Positions 1 to 5,131 of a stretch of 5,131 nucleotides of DNA are shown piece after piece. The first letter of the stretch is position 1, and the number at the start of each line of letters is the position of its first letter. The translations under genes were made by a program, and so were the position numbers. A model generated the notes under the pieces. The model did no database searches, was not told the origin of the DNA, and worked only from the letters and a program-made list of their open reading frames with translations. The stretch comes from Acidobacteriota bacterium (lineage in GTDB: Bacteria; Acidobacteriota; Blastocatellia; Pyrinomonadales; Pyrinomonadaceae), in the NCBI GenBank assembly GCA_019247865.1, contig JAFBAJ010000568.1:1-5131 (forward strand). Direction: 5' to 3'.

Positions 1-351
1 ATAGCGCCCCGTCGGCAGTTGCAGAAACGCGACCTTGATGCCCGCCAGGATTTCCGACTCGACGCGCCGCTTGTCTCCGTCGCGCGCGATGAACATCTCC
101 CGGTTGATCGAACTCGAAAGGCCGGGAATGCTCTGCGCCTGCTGCCCCAGATCGCCGTTGATCGACATCGTCGCCTGATACCGCTCCGGCTCTTTGGTCT
201 GGAAGGGCGGCGTCGAAGATGTCTCCTCGGCCGCCGCGTTCGAGTTCGCAGCATTGCTGTTAGCATTGCTCTCAACCGCCGAACGCCTGCACGCCGCGCC
301 GCTGATGACACCTGCCAGCACGAGCAGGATGAGTAGCTTGATTGAAGGCAT
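1..351 (-). CDS. putative lipoprotein of unknown function, N-terminal part (runs off left edge)
   Basis: This is the first 117 codons of an open frame that leaves the window at position 1 with no stop. The ATG at 351-349 is preceded by GGAGA (361-357) at a 5-nt spacing, which fixes the start. Residues 1-20 form a signal peptide: a Lys at 5, then a hydrophobic run LLILLVLAGVI, then SGAA before Cys21. The Cys is well placed for lipidation, but the residue three before it is Gly, so the lipobox is imperfect. Residues 28-41 are a low-complexity Asn/Ser/Ala linker (SNANSNAANSNAAA), of a kind I associate with acidobacterial lipoproteins. From about residue 57 a folded domain begins (RYQATMSING, then MFIARDGDKRRVE and VAFLQLPTGRY at the edge). 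The alternating strand-like pattern faintly recalls LolA/DUF4412-type beta proteins, but I do not assign a family. It would be exported and anchored to a membrane. It lies downstream of the thiolase on the same strand, separated by a hairpin repeat. Confidence 0.75.
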   Translation of the reverse strand, partial: MPSIKLLILLVLAGVISGAACRRSAVESNANSNAANSNAAAEETSSTPPFQTKEPERYQATMSINGDLGQQAQSIPGLSSSINREMFIARDGDKRRVESEILAGIKVAFLQLPTGRY

Positions 352-370
352 CGAAGTCTCCGATTTAAGA

Positions 371-475
371 ATTAGCCACAGAGACACAGAGACACAGAGA
401 GTAAGACAGACATTTTATTTAGCATCTCTTTCATCTGCTTTTATTGCTCTGTGGCTCCGTGTCTCTGTGGCTAAT
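371..475. repeat. long inverted repeat of the CACAGAGA type (REP/MITE-like)
   Basis: The arms 371-399 and 447-475 are 29 nt each and match as reverse complements at 27 of 29 positions, around a 47-nt AT-rich centre. The left arm holds direct copies of CACAGAGA. The outer ends read ATTAGCC/GGCTAAT. The element fills most of the 129-nt gap between the thiolase stop and the lipoprotein start. From memory, CACAGAGACACAGAG-type repeats occur as dispersed intergenic elements in many environmental bacterial genomes, often seen as spurious HRDTE peptides. It carries no gene of its own, so any movement would need a transposase elsewhere. As RNA it would fold into a long hairpin. Confidence 0.8.
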
Positions 476-482
476 ATTTTTT
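447..482 (+). terminator. hairpin arm followed by T6, terminator-like on the plus strand
   Basis: On the plus strand the inverted repeat 371-475 is followed immediately by A and six T (477-482), the layout of an intrinsic terminator. The last two T and the next A form the TAA stop of the minus-strand thiolase. It could stop antisense transcription into the thiolase. In the minus direction, which both flanking genes use, the hairpin is not followed by a T tract, so it is not a clear terminator for the thiolase transcript. The 47-nt loop makes function uncertain. Confidence 0.3.
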
Positions 483-1665
483 ACACACGCTCGACCAGCA
501 GAGCGAGGCCCATGCCGCCGCTCACGCAGAGCGTGGCGAGGCCGCGCCGCGCGCCGCGCCGCTTGAGCTCGTGCAGCAGCGTCGTCGTGATCCTCACGCC
601 AGTGCAGCCGATTGGATGGCCGAGCGCGATTGCGCCGCCGTTGACGTTCAGACGCTCAGCGTCAAACCCCAGGTCGCGGTCGCACGCGATGACCTGCGCC
701 GCAAAGGCTTCGTTCAGTTCCACGAGGTCAATCTCATCCAGCTTCAACTGCTGCCGCGCGAGCAGCGCGCGCACGGCCGGAACCGGGCCGATGCCCATGA
801 TCTCCGGCGCGACGCCCGCGATCTCGTAGTCCACGATGCGCGCCTCTGCCTCCGCGCCGCTCTCTTTCAAAACCTCTTCGCTCATCACGACGAGCGCCGC
901 CGCGCCGTCCGTGATGCCCGAAGAGTTACCGGCCGTCACCGTTCCGTCCTTGCTGAAGACGGTCGGCAATTTGCCGAGGGCTTCGAGGGTCGCGCCCGCG
1001 CGGTAATGCTCGTCGCGCGCGAAGAGCTTTGTTTCACCCTTCCGTCCTTTGATCTCCAGCGGCACGATCTCTTCATCCAGGCGGCCGGACTCGATAGCGG
1101 CTTCGGCGCGCTGCTGCGAGCGCAAGGCGTACCTGTCCTGCTCCTCGCGCGAAATCTCATAACGCTGCGCGAGTGTCTCGGCCGTCTCGCCCATCACGCG
1201 CCCGGAGAGCGGATCGCTGAAGCCGTCACGATACATCCCGTCCACCAGCGCTGCGTTGCCGAGCCGCGTGCCCCAGCGCGCGCCCTCCGCGTAATAGGGA
1301 ACGCGCGACATGCTCTCGGTTGCGCCGGCTAAGATCGCGCGCGCGCGCCCGAGCATGATCTGCTCGGCGGCCAGAATGATCGCGCGCAGGCCAGAGCCGC
1401 ACGCCTGATTGACCGTGTACGCGGGCACAGTCTCGGGCACGCCCGCGCGATAGATGATCTGCCGCGCGACGTTCGGGCCGCCGCCCGCCTGACGCGCGCT
1501 GCCCCAGACAGAGTCCTGTATCTGTTCGGGCGCGAGCCGCGCGCGCTTCAAGCTTTCCCGCGCCACTGCGACGCCCATATCCGCCGCCGTCCACTCGGCC
1601 AGCGTCCCGCCGAACTTTCCGATAGGCGTGCGCACAGAGCCCGCCAGATAGACATTCTTCATCAC
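481..1665 (-). CDS. acetyl-CoA acetyltransferase (thiolase II family)
   Basis: The 394-residue product has the standard thiolase length and all catalytic motifs: nucleophile Cys89 in NQACGSG, Asn318 in NEAFAA, His350 in GGAIALGHPIGCTG, and Cys380 in CVSGGMG near the C-terminus. The numbering is within two residues of the Zoogloea biosynthetic thiolase (Cys89, His348, Cys378). The family is a cytoplasmic tetramer that interconverts two acetyl-CoA with acetoacetyl-CoA plus CoA, or cleaves longer 3-ketoacyl-CoA. The sequence alone does not separate AtoB/PhaA-like from broader-specificity members, so no symbol is given. The frame opens GTG-ATG: AGAGGA (1680-1675) is 9 nt before the GTG at 1665 and 12 nt before the ATG at 1662, so the GTG is slightly favoured. 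No partner gene (CoA transferase, hydroxyacyl-CoA dehydrogenase) is in view. A dyad at 1701-1723 lies about 35 nt upstream and could be an operator. Confidence 0.95.
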   Translation of the reverse strand: MMKNVYLAGSVRTPIGKFGGTLAEWTAADMGVAVARESLKRARLAPEQIQDSVWGSARQAGGGPNVARQIIYRAGVPETVPAYTVNQACGSGLRAIILAAEQIMLGRARAILAGATESMSRVPYYAEGARWGTRLGNAALVDGMYRDGFSDPLSGRVMGETAETLAQRYEISREEQDRYALRSQQRAEAAIESGRLDEEIVPLEIKGRKGETKLFARDEHYRAGATLEALGKLPTVFSKDGTVTAGNSSGITDGAAALVVMSEEVLKESGAEAEARIVDYEIAGVAPEIMGIGPVPAVRALLARQQLKLDEIDLVELNEAFAAQVIACDRDLGFDAERLNVNGGAIALGHPIGCTGVRITTTLLHELKRRGARRGLATLCVSGGMGLALLVERV

Positions 1666-1674
1666 TTTTCGTCA

Positions 1675-1680
1675 TCCTCT
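1675..1680 (-). promoter_or_regulatory. ribosome binding site of the thiolase, bearing on GTG versus ATG start
   Basis: On the minus strand AGAGGA ends 9 nt before GTG (1665-1663) and 12 nt before the adjacent ATG (1662-1660). The shorter spacing is the more usual one, which argues for the GTG. The proteins differ by a single residue. Confidence 0.5.
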
Positions 1681-1700
1681 GAAATAGAAACTAATGGAAG

Positions 1701-1723
1701 CTTAGCATACGCCCTATGCTAAG
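1701..1723. promoter_or_regulatory. 9-bp perfect dyad upstream of the thiolase, possible operator
   Basis: CTTAGCATA (1701-1709) and TATGCTAAG (1715-1723) are perfect inverted copies around a 5-nt CGCCC spacer. The dyad sits 35 nt upstream of the thiolase start, inside its expected promoter zone. This fits an operator for a dimeric repressor (TetR- or GntR-type regulators commonly control acyl-CoA genes), but no regulator gene is in the window. It abuts the larger hairpin at 1723, so it may instead be part of a composite repeat. No convincing -35/-10 pair for the thiolase can be picked out here. Confidence 0.45.
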
Positions 1724-1794
1724 TCAGTACCGCCTGCGGTAGCGAGCGGGTACTCAAGGTTGATGACCCGCCCGCTACCGCAGGCGGTACTGAC
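1723..1794. repeat. large GC-rich palindromic repeat (REP-like hairpin)
   Basis: The arms 1723-1751 and 1766-1794 are 29 nt each and match as reverse complements at 28 of 29 positions, around a 14-nt loop (1752-1765). The outer ends read GTCAGTACC/GGTACTGAC, and each arm contains the inner palindrome-like CCGCCTGCGG. Length, near-perfect symmetry and intergenic position fit a dispersed REP/BIME-type element of the kind moved by REP-associated tyrosine transposases, though none is encoded here. Lying between divergent genes it cannot be a shared terminator for them. It could insulate the two promoters. Confidence 0.8.
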
Positions 1795-1800
1795 CTGTGG

Positions 1801-1828
1801 TTGCTCTCAAGTTGCAGTCGGCTATAAT
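1801..1828 (+). promoter_or_regulatory. sigma70-like promoter for the nuclease-like gene
   Basis: A perfect -10 hexamer TATAAT is at 1823-1828. TTGCTC at 1801-1806 (first three bases match the -35 consensus) is 16 nt upstream. Transcription would begin near 1835, giving a leader of about 35 nt before the ATG at 1870. It starts just 6 nt beyond the large hairpin repeat, so the repeat lies directly upstream of the -35. Confidence 0.6.
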
Positions 1829-1869
1829 GGGGGCCTAACCTCTGAATAATCCCTCTCGCACCTCAAAGC

Positions 1870-3405
1870 ATGTTCGCACGTCTCGACAGCATAGCTGCCA
1901 TCAATCACGCTGCGGAGCGCGTGCGCGAGTTGATCGCGGCGCACGAAGAATGGCTCTACGCGCGTGCGTGCGGCGGCGCGCCGTCCTCCGTGCGCCGTGG
2001 CGAGATCGAGTTCCGCATCACACACTGCGCATTGTTCCTGACCTGCCCGAGCGATGAGGGCGCGACCTGCTGGCGCATCAACGGATGGGAGTGGACGGAA
2101 GGTAAGCTCCTGCTCGAAGCCACGCGGCGGATGGGCGCAGAGCGCGCGACGCTGGAGCTGATTCCGCGCGCGTCCGTCAGCTCGCTCCACGCGCTCGTCA
2201 GCGCGACGCGGCGTGCGCGTTGCCGACAGCTCGCACAGCTCGCTTTGAAAGTGCAACCGGGCCAACGCCTCATTCGCGCGTCCCTGAGCGTGGGCGCGCG
2301 TGGCGGCCAGCCCGGACGCGACGCGCGCATTCTGCTCGGCACAAAGAGCGAGAGCATCGCCGTCACCGGCACAGTCTCACTTGACGAAGGGCGCGGGCCG
2401 GACGCTTTTCTCTCGTCCGCGCTGCTCTGGTTCACGCGCGTGTCCGAGCGTGCGCGCAGGGCTTACATCAAAAGCCTCTGGCTCATCGCGCAACGCGATT
2501 CGGTTCCAACGCTCTCGCAACGGCTCGCCCTGCTGCGCGAAGAACTGCGGCGCGTCATCACCTTGTATGAACTGGATGAGGAATGGAAGTGCCTCACGCC
2601 CGTGCGGCGGCTTGAGAGGGAAGAGCTGTGGCTTGAGCCGCCCGCGCGCCTGCGTCCACAGCCCGCGCTGGAGATGAGCGAGAGCGCCGCGCACATCGTC
2701 GCCCACGCGCCGGAAGCGATTGATGTCGTGCGCGCGCGTCACGGCGAGACGTTGCGCTTTCACGGCCTCGCCTTCGCGCGCGTGCGGCGCGTGCTTGAGC
2801 GCGAGCGCGTCTGGTTCGGCACGGACGGCGCGCGCCGCCGCCTGCTGGAAGAGAGCACGCGTTTGGATTGGGAGAAATTATTGAGAGACTTGCTTGAGCA
2901 TCGCCACCCGGACGGAGACCGCCGCCACGCGCTCTATCGCGCCGCTCCCGAAGCCTGGCTCGAATCCCTGCTCCGGCGCGACATCACACGCCTCGATCCC
3001 GGCCTCCGTCTCGCCCCGCTGCACGCGCAGTTCCGCACTTCTGCCAATGCCAAAACCGCCCCGCGCCCGGTAGACCTCCTCGCCCTACGCCACGACGGAC
3101 GCCTCGCGGTCATCGAACTCAAAGTCTCTCCGGACCGCGACCACGTCCTCCAGGGCGTCGACTACTGGCTCCGCGTCGAAGCCCACCGCCGCTCCGGCAA
3201 CATCCGCCGCGCACGCCTCTTCGGCGACGCACACATCGCGGACGAACCTCCCCTCGTCTACCTCGCCGCCCCCACCCTCAGCTTCCACCGCGCCTTCAAC
3301 ACCCTCGCCCACACCATCGCCCCAGACCTCCAACTCTACCGCTTCGACCTCAACGAAAACTGGCGCACCGGCGTCCGCGTCACACGGCGCTGCGAGTTAG
3401 CGTAA
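1870..3405 (+). CDS. hypothetical protein with C-terminal PD-(D/E)xK (RecB-like) nuclease domain
   Basis: This 511-residue protein matches no family I can name over its full length. Its C-terminal third shows a PD-(D/E)xK nuclease core in order: a helix with Glu365 (EAWLESLLRRDI), Asp402 in PVDLLALRHDG, Glu416-Leu-Lys418 at the end of the strand RLAVIELKV, then Gln428-Gly-Val-Asp-Tyr432. The D-x13-ExK spacing is typical, and the QxxxY motif marks the RecB/lambda-exonuclease/Cas4 branch, so metal-dependent DNA cleavage is likely. Residues 1-340 are Arg- and Leu-rich and mostly helical in look, with Trp-containing stretches (WRINGWEW at 68-75). No signal peptide or membrane segment is seen. The ATG at 1870 is the only usual start after an in-frame stop at 1843, yet it has no Shine-Dalgarno. 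Alanine codons shift from mainly GCG to mainly GCC near residue 357. The role could be DNA repair or defence; the nuclease fold is inferred from motifs only. Confidence 0.85.
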   Translation: MFARLDSIAAINHAAERVRELIAAHEEWLYARACGGAPSSVRRGEIEFRITHCALFLTCPSDEGATCWRINGWEWTEGKLLLEATRRMGAERATLELIPRASVSSLHALVSATRRARCRQLAQLALKVQPGQRLIRASLSVGARGGQPGRDARILLGTKSESIAVTGTVSLDEGRGPDAFLSSALLWFTRVSERARRAYIKSLWLIAQRDSVPTLSQRLALLREELRRVITLYELDEEWKCLTPVRRLEREELWLEPPARLRPQPALEMSESAAHIVAHAPEAIDVVRARHGETLRFHGLAFARVRRVLERERVWFGTDGARRRLLEESTRLDWEKLLRDLLEHRHPDGDRRHALYRAAPEAWLESLLRRDITRLDPGLRLAPLHAQFRTSANAKTAPRPVDLLALRHDGRLAVIELKVSPDRDHVLQGVDYWLRVEAHRRSGNIRRARLFGDAHIADEPPLVYLAAPTLSFHRAFNTLAHTIAPDLQLYRFDLNENWRTGVRVTRRCELA

Positions 3406-3557
3406 TTAAGTGCCTTTTGTGCTCTCCGCAACTAATGAGAAAAATTCTATTTCAAAGTTAAAAAAATGGCTTATGATAACGACGATTGAAGACTGCACCT
3501 TAACATTCCTATGATTAGGCTCCAGGGCGACTTTGGACAACCTCTTCCTGGTACCAG
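3406..3557. other. AT-richer intergenic gap before the STAND gene
   Basis: These 152 nt separate two co-directional genes. Base composition changes abruptly just after the stop at 3405, with A- and T-runs at 3440-3467. Only mini-frames of eight codons or fewer start here (ATG at 3435 and 3466). I see no tRNA, no strong terminator hairpin for the nuclease gene, and no terminal repeats marking an insertion. A candidate promoter lies within it. Confidence 0.6.
3486..3515 (+). promoter_or_regulatory. candidate promoter of the DUF4062-STAND gene
   Basis: TTGAAG (3486-3491, four of six to the -35 consensus) and TATGAT (3510-3515, five of six to the -10 consensus) are 18 nt apart. Transcription would begin near 3521, leaving a leader of about 37 nt before the ATG at 3558. 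A second TATGAT at 3472-3477 has a poorer -35 partner. Separate promoters would mean the STAND gene need not depend on the nuclease gene's transcript. Confidence 0.4.
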
Positions 3558-5131
3558 ATGTCACTGAAAATTTTCATCAGTAGTGTATACCGAGAGCTAG
3601 CCGAAGAGAGACTGGCTCTACAAGAAGAGACCCAAAAGCTCCAAGACCTTTTTGTTGGGATGGAGCTTTTTGGCAGCGACCCCGGCAAGCCTGCCGACTA
3701 CTGTGTGCGTAAGGTGGAAGAATCAGACCTCTACGTGGGGCTGTTCGGTGATGACTATGGCTCTACGGATGAGGCGACAGGCAAGTCGTTCACTCAATTG
3801 GAGTATGAGGCAGCTATTGCTAGACATATTCCTTGTCTCATTTATTTCAAGGGAAGCATCTCTGACAATCTGGCAACGGACGAGCAGCTCATCCCTCTGA
3901 AAAATAGACTCCGCAAAGAGCACATCGTCTCATCCTTCGAAGACATCAACGATCTGAAACTCAAATTTTTCAGAGGTTTTATCAAGGTTCTTCGGGAGGA
4001 GTTGTTTGACAAGTTGATCCCGGCAAGGCGGGGAGCAATATCTGCCGATATTCTATCCTCGTTGACGAAGGATCTCATTCAACAGCAGATCGAATTTGTC
4101 GGGCGAGACAAATACATTTCAGAGGTGTACGTCCCGCGTGAGGCTGAAAAAGAGGTTGAGCGCTTCATTCACTTTGAGGAGATGTTTCGGGCCCGTTCCG
4201 AAACGATTTTGCAGTACCTGGATTTAATTCGCACGCGCTACGGGTTAGGTGATGAGGCGAGACTAATGGTCTCGCAGATGAGGTTAGCCTCTGAGAATAT
4301 TCGCGGAGAGTCCCTAAAGGCGATGAATGCGTTGAAGCGCGCCTTTTACTTTCAGGAGGTTGAGGAGGCCATCATCGAGTTTAACTCACTCATCATGGAG
4401 TACTCGGACGCCCGCTTTGACGCTCGGGCAGACGAGCTTTTACGGCTGTGGCGAGGAAAGCCATTTGTAGATCAGGCGAAGGTTTCGCAGTTGAAGATAG
4501 ACTTATCGTATGAGCGGCAGCGGTCTTTGACCAAGCAGGTATTGCAAACTGATCTCCTTTACAGAGAGTCCCTACAACTCTTTCTTTCCTACAGAGAGGA
4601 CACAACAACCATCCACCTGGCAAACGACCTCCTGAAAGAACTCACGCGCCTGATTGAGATGGGGCTGAAGAGATGTCTCGTGCTGGTAGACAAGGCGGGG
4701 CGGGGCAAAACAAATGTTGCCTGCCATGTAGCAGAGCAATTGGTGGATCAGCATCCGGTTCTTTTGCTGAGCGGGCAGATGGAGCTTTCAACCGAGTACG
4801 ACATAGAATTTCTCATAGAGCAGCGCCTCGAATCTGCCTTCAGTGGTATTTTCTCGGACTGGATGAACCGCGTCAGCCCCGGCTTACAGGAAGCACGGAA
4901 ATGGTTGTTCATAATCATTGACGGTATTAACGAGAACAGCAGACGCCCGCTGCTCAATCAACTCCTGAAAGGGCTCCTCACCCGACTGGAGGAAAGGCGT
5001 ATCAAGATTATCCTGACTTGCAGGGATTTATTATGGGACTTTTTCCGCGGCACCATTGAGCCTTACCTGTTTGAAACCCCTGTGTCCCTGCACGAATTTA
5101 CCGAGGCTGAGTGGCATCAGGCGTCCGGGGC
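3558..5131 (+). CDS. DUF4062 domain-containing STAND NTPase, candidate antiphage sensor (runs off right edge)
   Basis: The frame is open for 524 codons to the window edge. ATG 3558 is the first start after an in-frame TAG at 3516; no Shine-Dalgarno is visible. Residues 3-98 are a DUF4062 domain: KIFISSVYRELAEER, Glu36-Leu-Phe, VEESDLYVGLFGDDYGS (53-69), SFTQLEYEAA (77-86), then a PCLIYF strand. Residues 100-365 are a charged, mostly helical linker containing KYISEVYVPRE (185-195). Residues 374-510 are a STAND/NACHT-like P-loop NTPase: Walker A VDKAGRGKTN (378-385 core, Lys384-Thr385), Walker B LFIIIDGINEN (Asp455), and the sensor-like ILTCRD (Arg489). The first Walker A glycine is replaced by Asp378. 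In this family nucleotide binding switches oligomerisation after a C-terminal sensor meets its trigger; the sensor is outside the window. DUF4062 is the presumed effector or signalling domain, with a fold I believe is related to TIR/nucleoside deoxyribosyltransferases. GC is clearly lower than in the neighbouring genes, suggesting horizontal acquisition. The antiphage role is inference. Confidence 0.88.
   Translation, partial: MSLKIFISSVYRELAEERLALQEETQKLQDLFVGMELFGSDPGKPADYCVRKVEESDLYVGLFGDDYGSTDEATGKSFTQLEYEAAIARHIPCLIYFKGSISDNLATDEQLIPLKNRLRKEHIVSSFEDINDLKLKFFRGFIKVLREELFDKLIPARRGAISADILSSLTKDLIQQQIEFVGRDKYISEVYVPREAEKEVERFIHFEEMFRARSETILQYLDLIRTRYGLGDEARLMVSQMRLASENIRGESLKAMNALKRAFYFQEVEEAIIEFNSLIMEYSDARFDARADELLRLWRGKPFVDQAKVSQLKIDLSYERQRSLTKQVLQTDLLYRESLQLFLSYREDTTTIHLANDLLKELTRLIEMGLKRCLVLVDKAGRGKTNVACHVAEQLVDQHPVLLLSGQMELSTEYDIEFLIEQRLESAFSGIFSDWMNRVSPGLQEARKWLFIIIDGINENSRRPLLNQLLKGLLTRLEERRIKIILTCRDLLWDFFRGTIEPYLFETPVSLHEFTEAEWHQASG

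Noticed and set aside
378..399. Tandem CACAGAGA units as a possible CRISPR or microsatellite array
   Set aside because: Only about three short units without spacers, and they form one arm of an inverted repeat.
194..829. Plus-strand frame spanning the lipoprotein start, the repeat and the thiolase 3' end
   Set aside because: It reads through the inverted repeat (giving SHRDTETQR-like peptide) and antisense to two supported genes, so it is spurious.
571..1332. Long plus-strand open frame opposite the thiolase
   Set aside because: It is antisense to a thiolase with every catalytic motif. Its translation is Arg/Ala/His-rich with no recognisable domain, as expected of a shadow frame in GC-rich DNA.
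1822..2435. Minus-strand frames opposite the nuclease-like gene
   Set aside because: They overlap one another and the 511-residue gene, show no motifs, and the plus-strand gene has both a promoter and nuclease motifs.
3435..3489. Mini-frames in the gap (ATG at 3435 and at 3466, each ending within eight codons) as leader peptides
   Set aside because: They have no convincing ribosome binding site and lie upstream of the better candidate promoter, so they are probably chance.
3652..3900. Small plus-strand frame and minus-strand frames within the DUF4062 region
   Set aside because: They lie inside the DUF4062-STAND frame, which has clear domain motifs; the small frames have none.
1870..5131. 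Nuclease-like gene and STAND gene as a two-gene operon
   Set aside because: They are co-directional, but the 152-nt gap, a separate candidate promoter and the strong composition difference argue against a single acquired operon. A functional link is not excluded.

Overview
The window looks like bacterial chromosomal DNA from a GC-rich free-living organism. The best guess is Acidobacteriota, possibly Blastocatellia. The hints are a lipoprotein with an Asn/Ala/Ser-rich linker just after its lipidation cysteine, very GCG/CGC-rich codon use, and two kinds of long palindromic intergenic repeat. This placement is inference; there is no rRNA or other marker gene to confirm it.

Layout. (1) Positions 1-351, minus strand: the N-terminal 117 codons of a putative lipoprotein that runs off the left edge. 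(2) Positions 371-475: an inverted repeat of the CACAGAGA type with 29-nt arms. (3) Positions 481-1665, minus strand: a complete thiolase II (acetyl-CoA acetyltransferase type) with all catalytic residues. (4) Positions 1666-1869: a divergent intergenic region holding a small 9-bp dyad, a large GC-rich hairpin repeat with 29-nt arms, and a sigma70-like promoter with a perfect TATAAT. (5) Positions 1870-3405, plus strand: a 511-residue protein whose C-terminal third carries a PD-(D/E)xK nuclease signature of the RecB-like kind (E365, D402, E416-x-K418, Q428-xxx-Y432). Its N-terminal two thirds are not recognised. (6) Positions 3406-3557: an AT-richer gap with a candidate promoter. (7) Positions 3558 to the right edge, plus strand: 524 codons of an open-ended protein with an N-terminal DUF4062 domain, a helical linker, and a STAND/NACHT-like P-loop NTPase (Walker A at 378-385, Walker B with a DGINEN motif at 455-460, CRD motif at 488-490).

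How the genes relate. The thiolase and the lipoprotein are ordinary host genes pointing left. They need not be co-transcribed, because a long hairpin separates them. The nuclease-like gene is divergent from the thiolase and has its own promoter. The DUF4062-STAND gene is co-directional with the nuclease gene but has clearly lower GC and different codon use, which suggests recent acquisition. DUF4062 plus a STAND NTPase is the architecture expected of a sensor-effector switch in bacterial conflict or antiphage immunity, so the right half of the window is probably the edge of a defence island. The sensor (C-terminal) part of that protein lies outside the window, so the system cannot be fully defined here.
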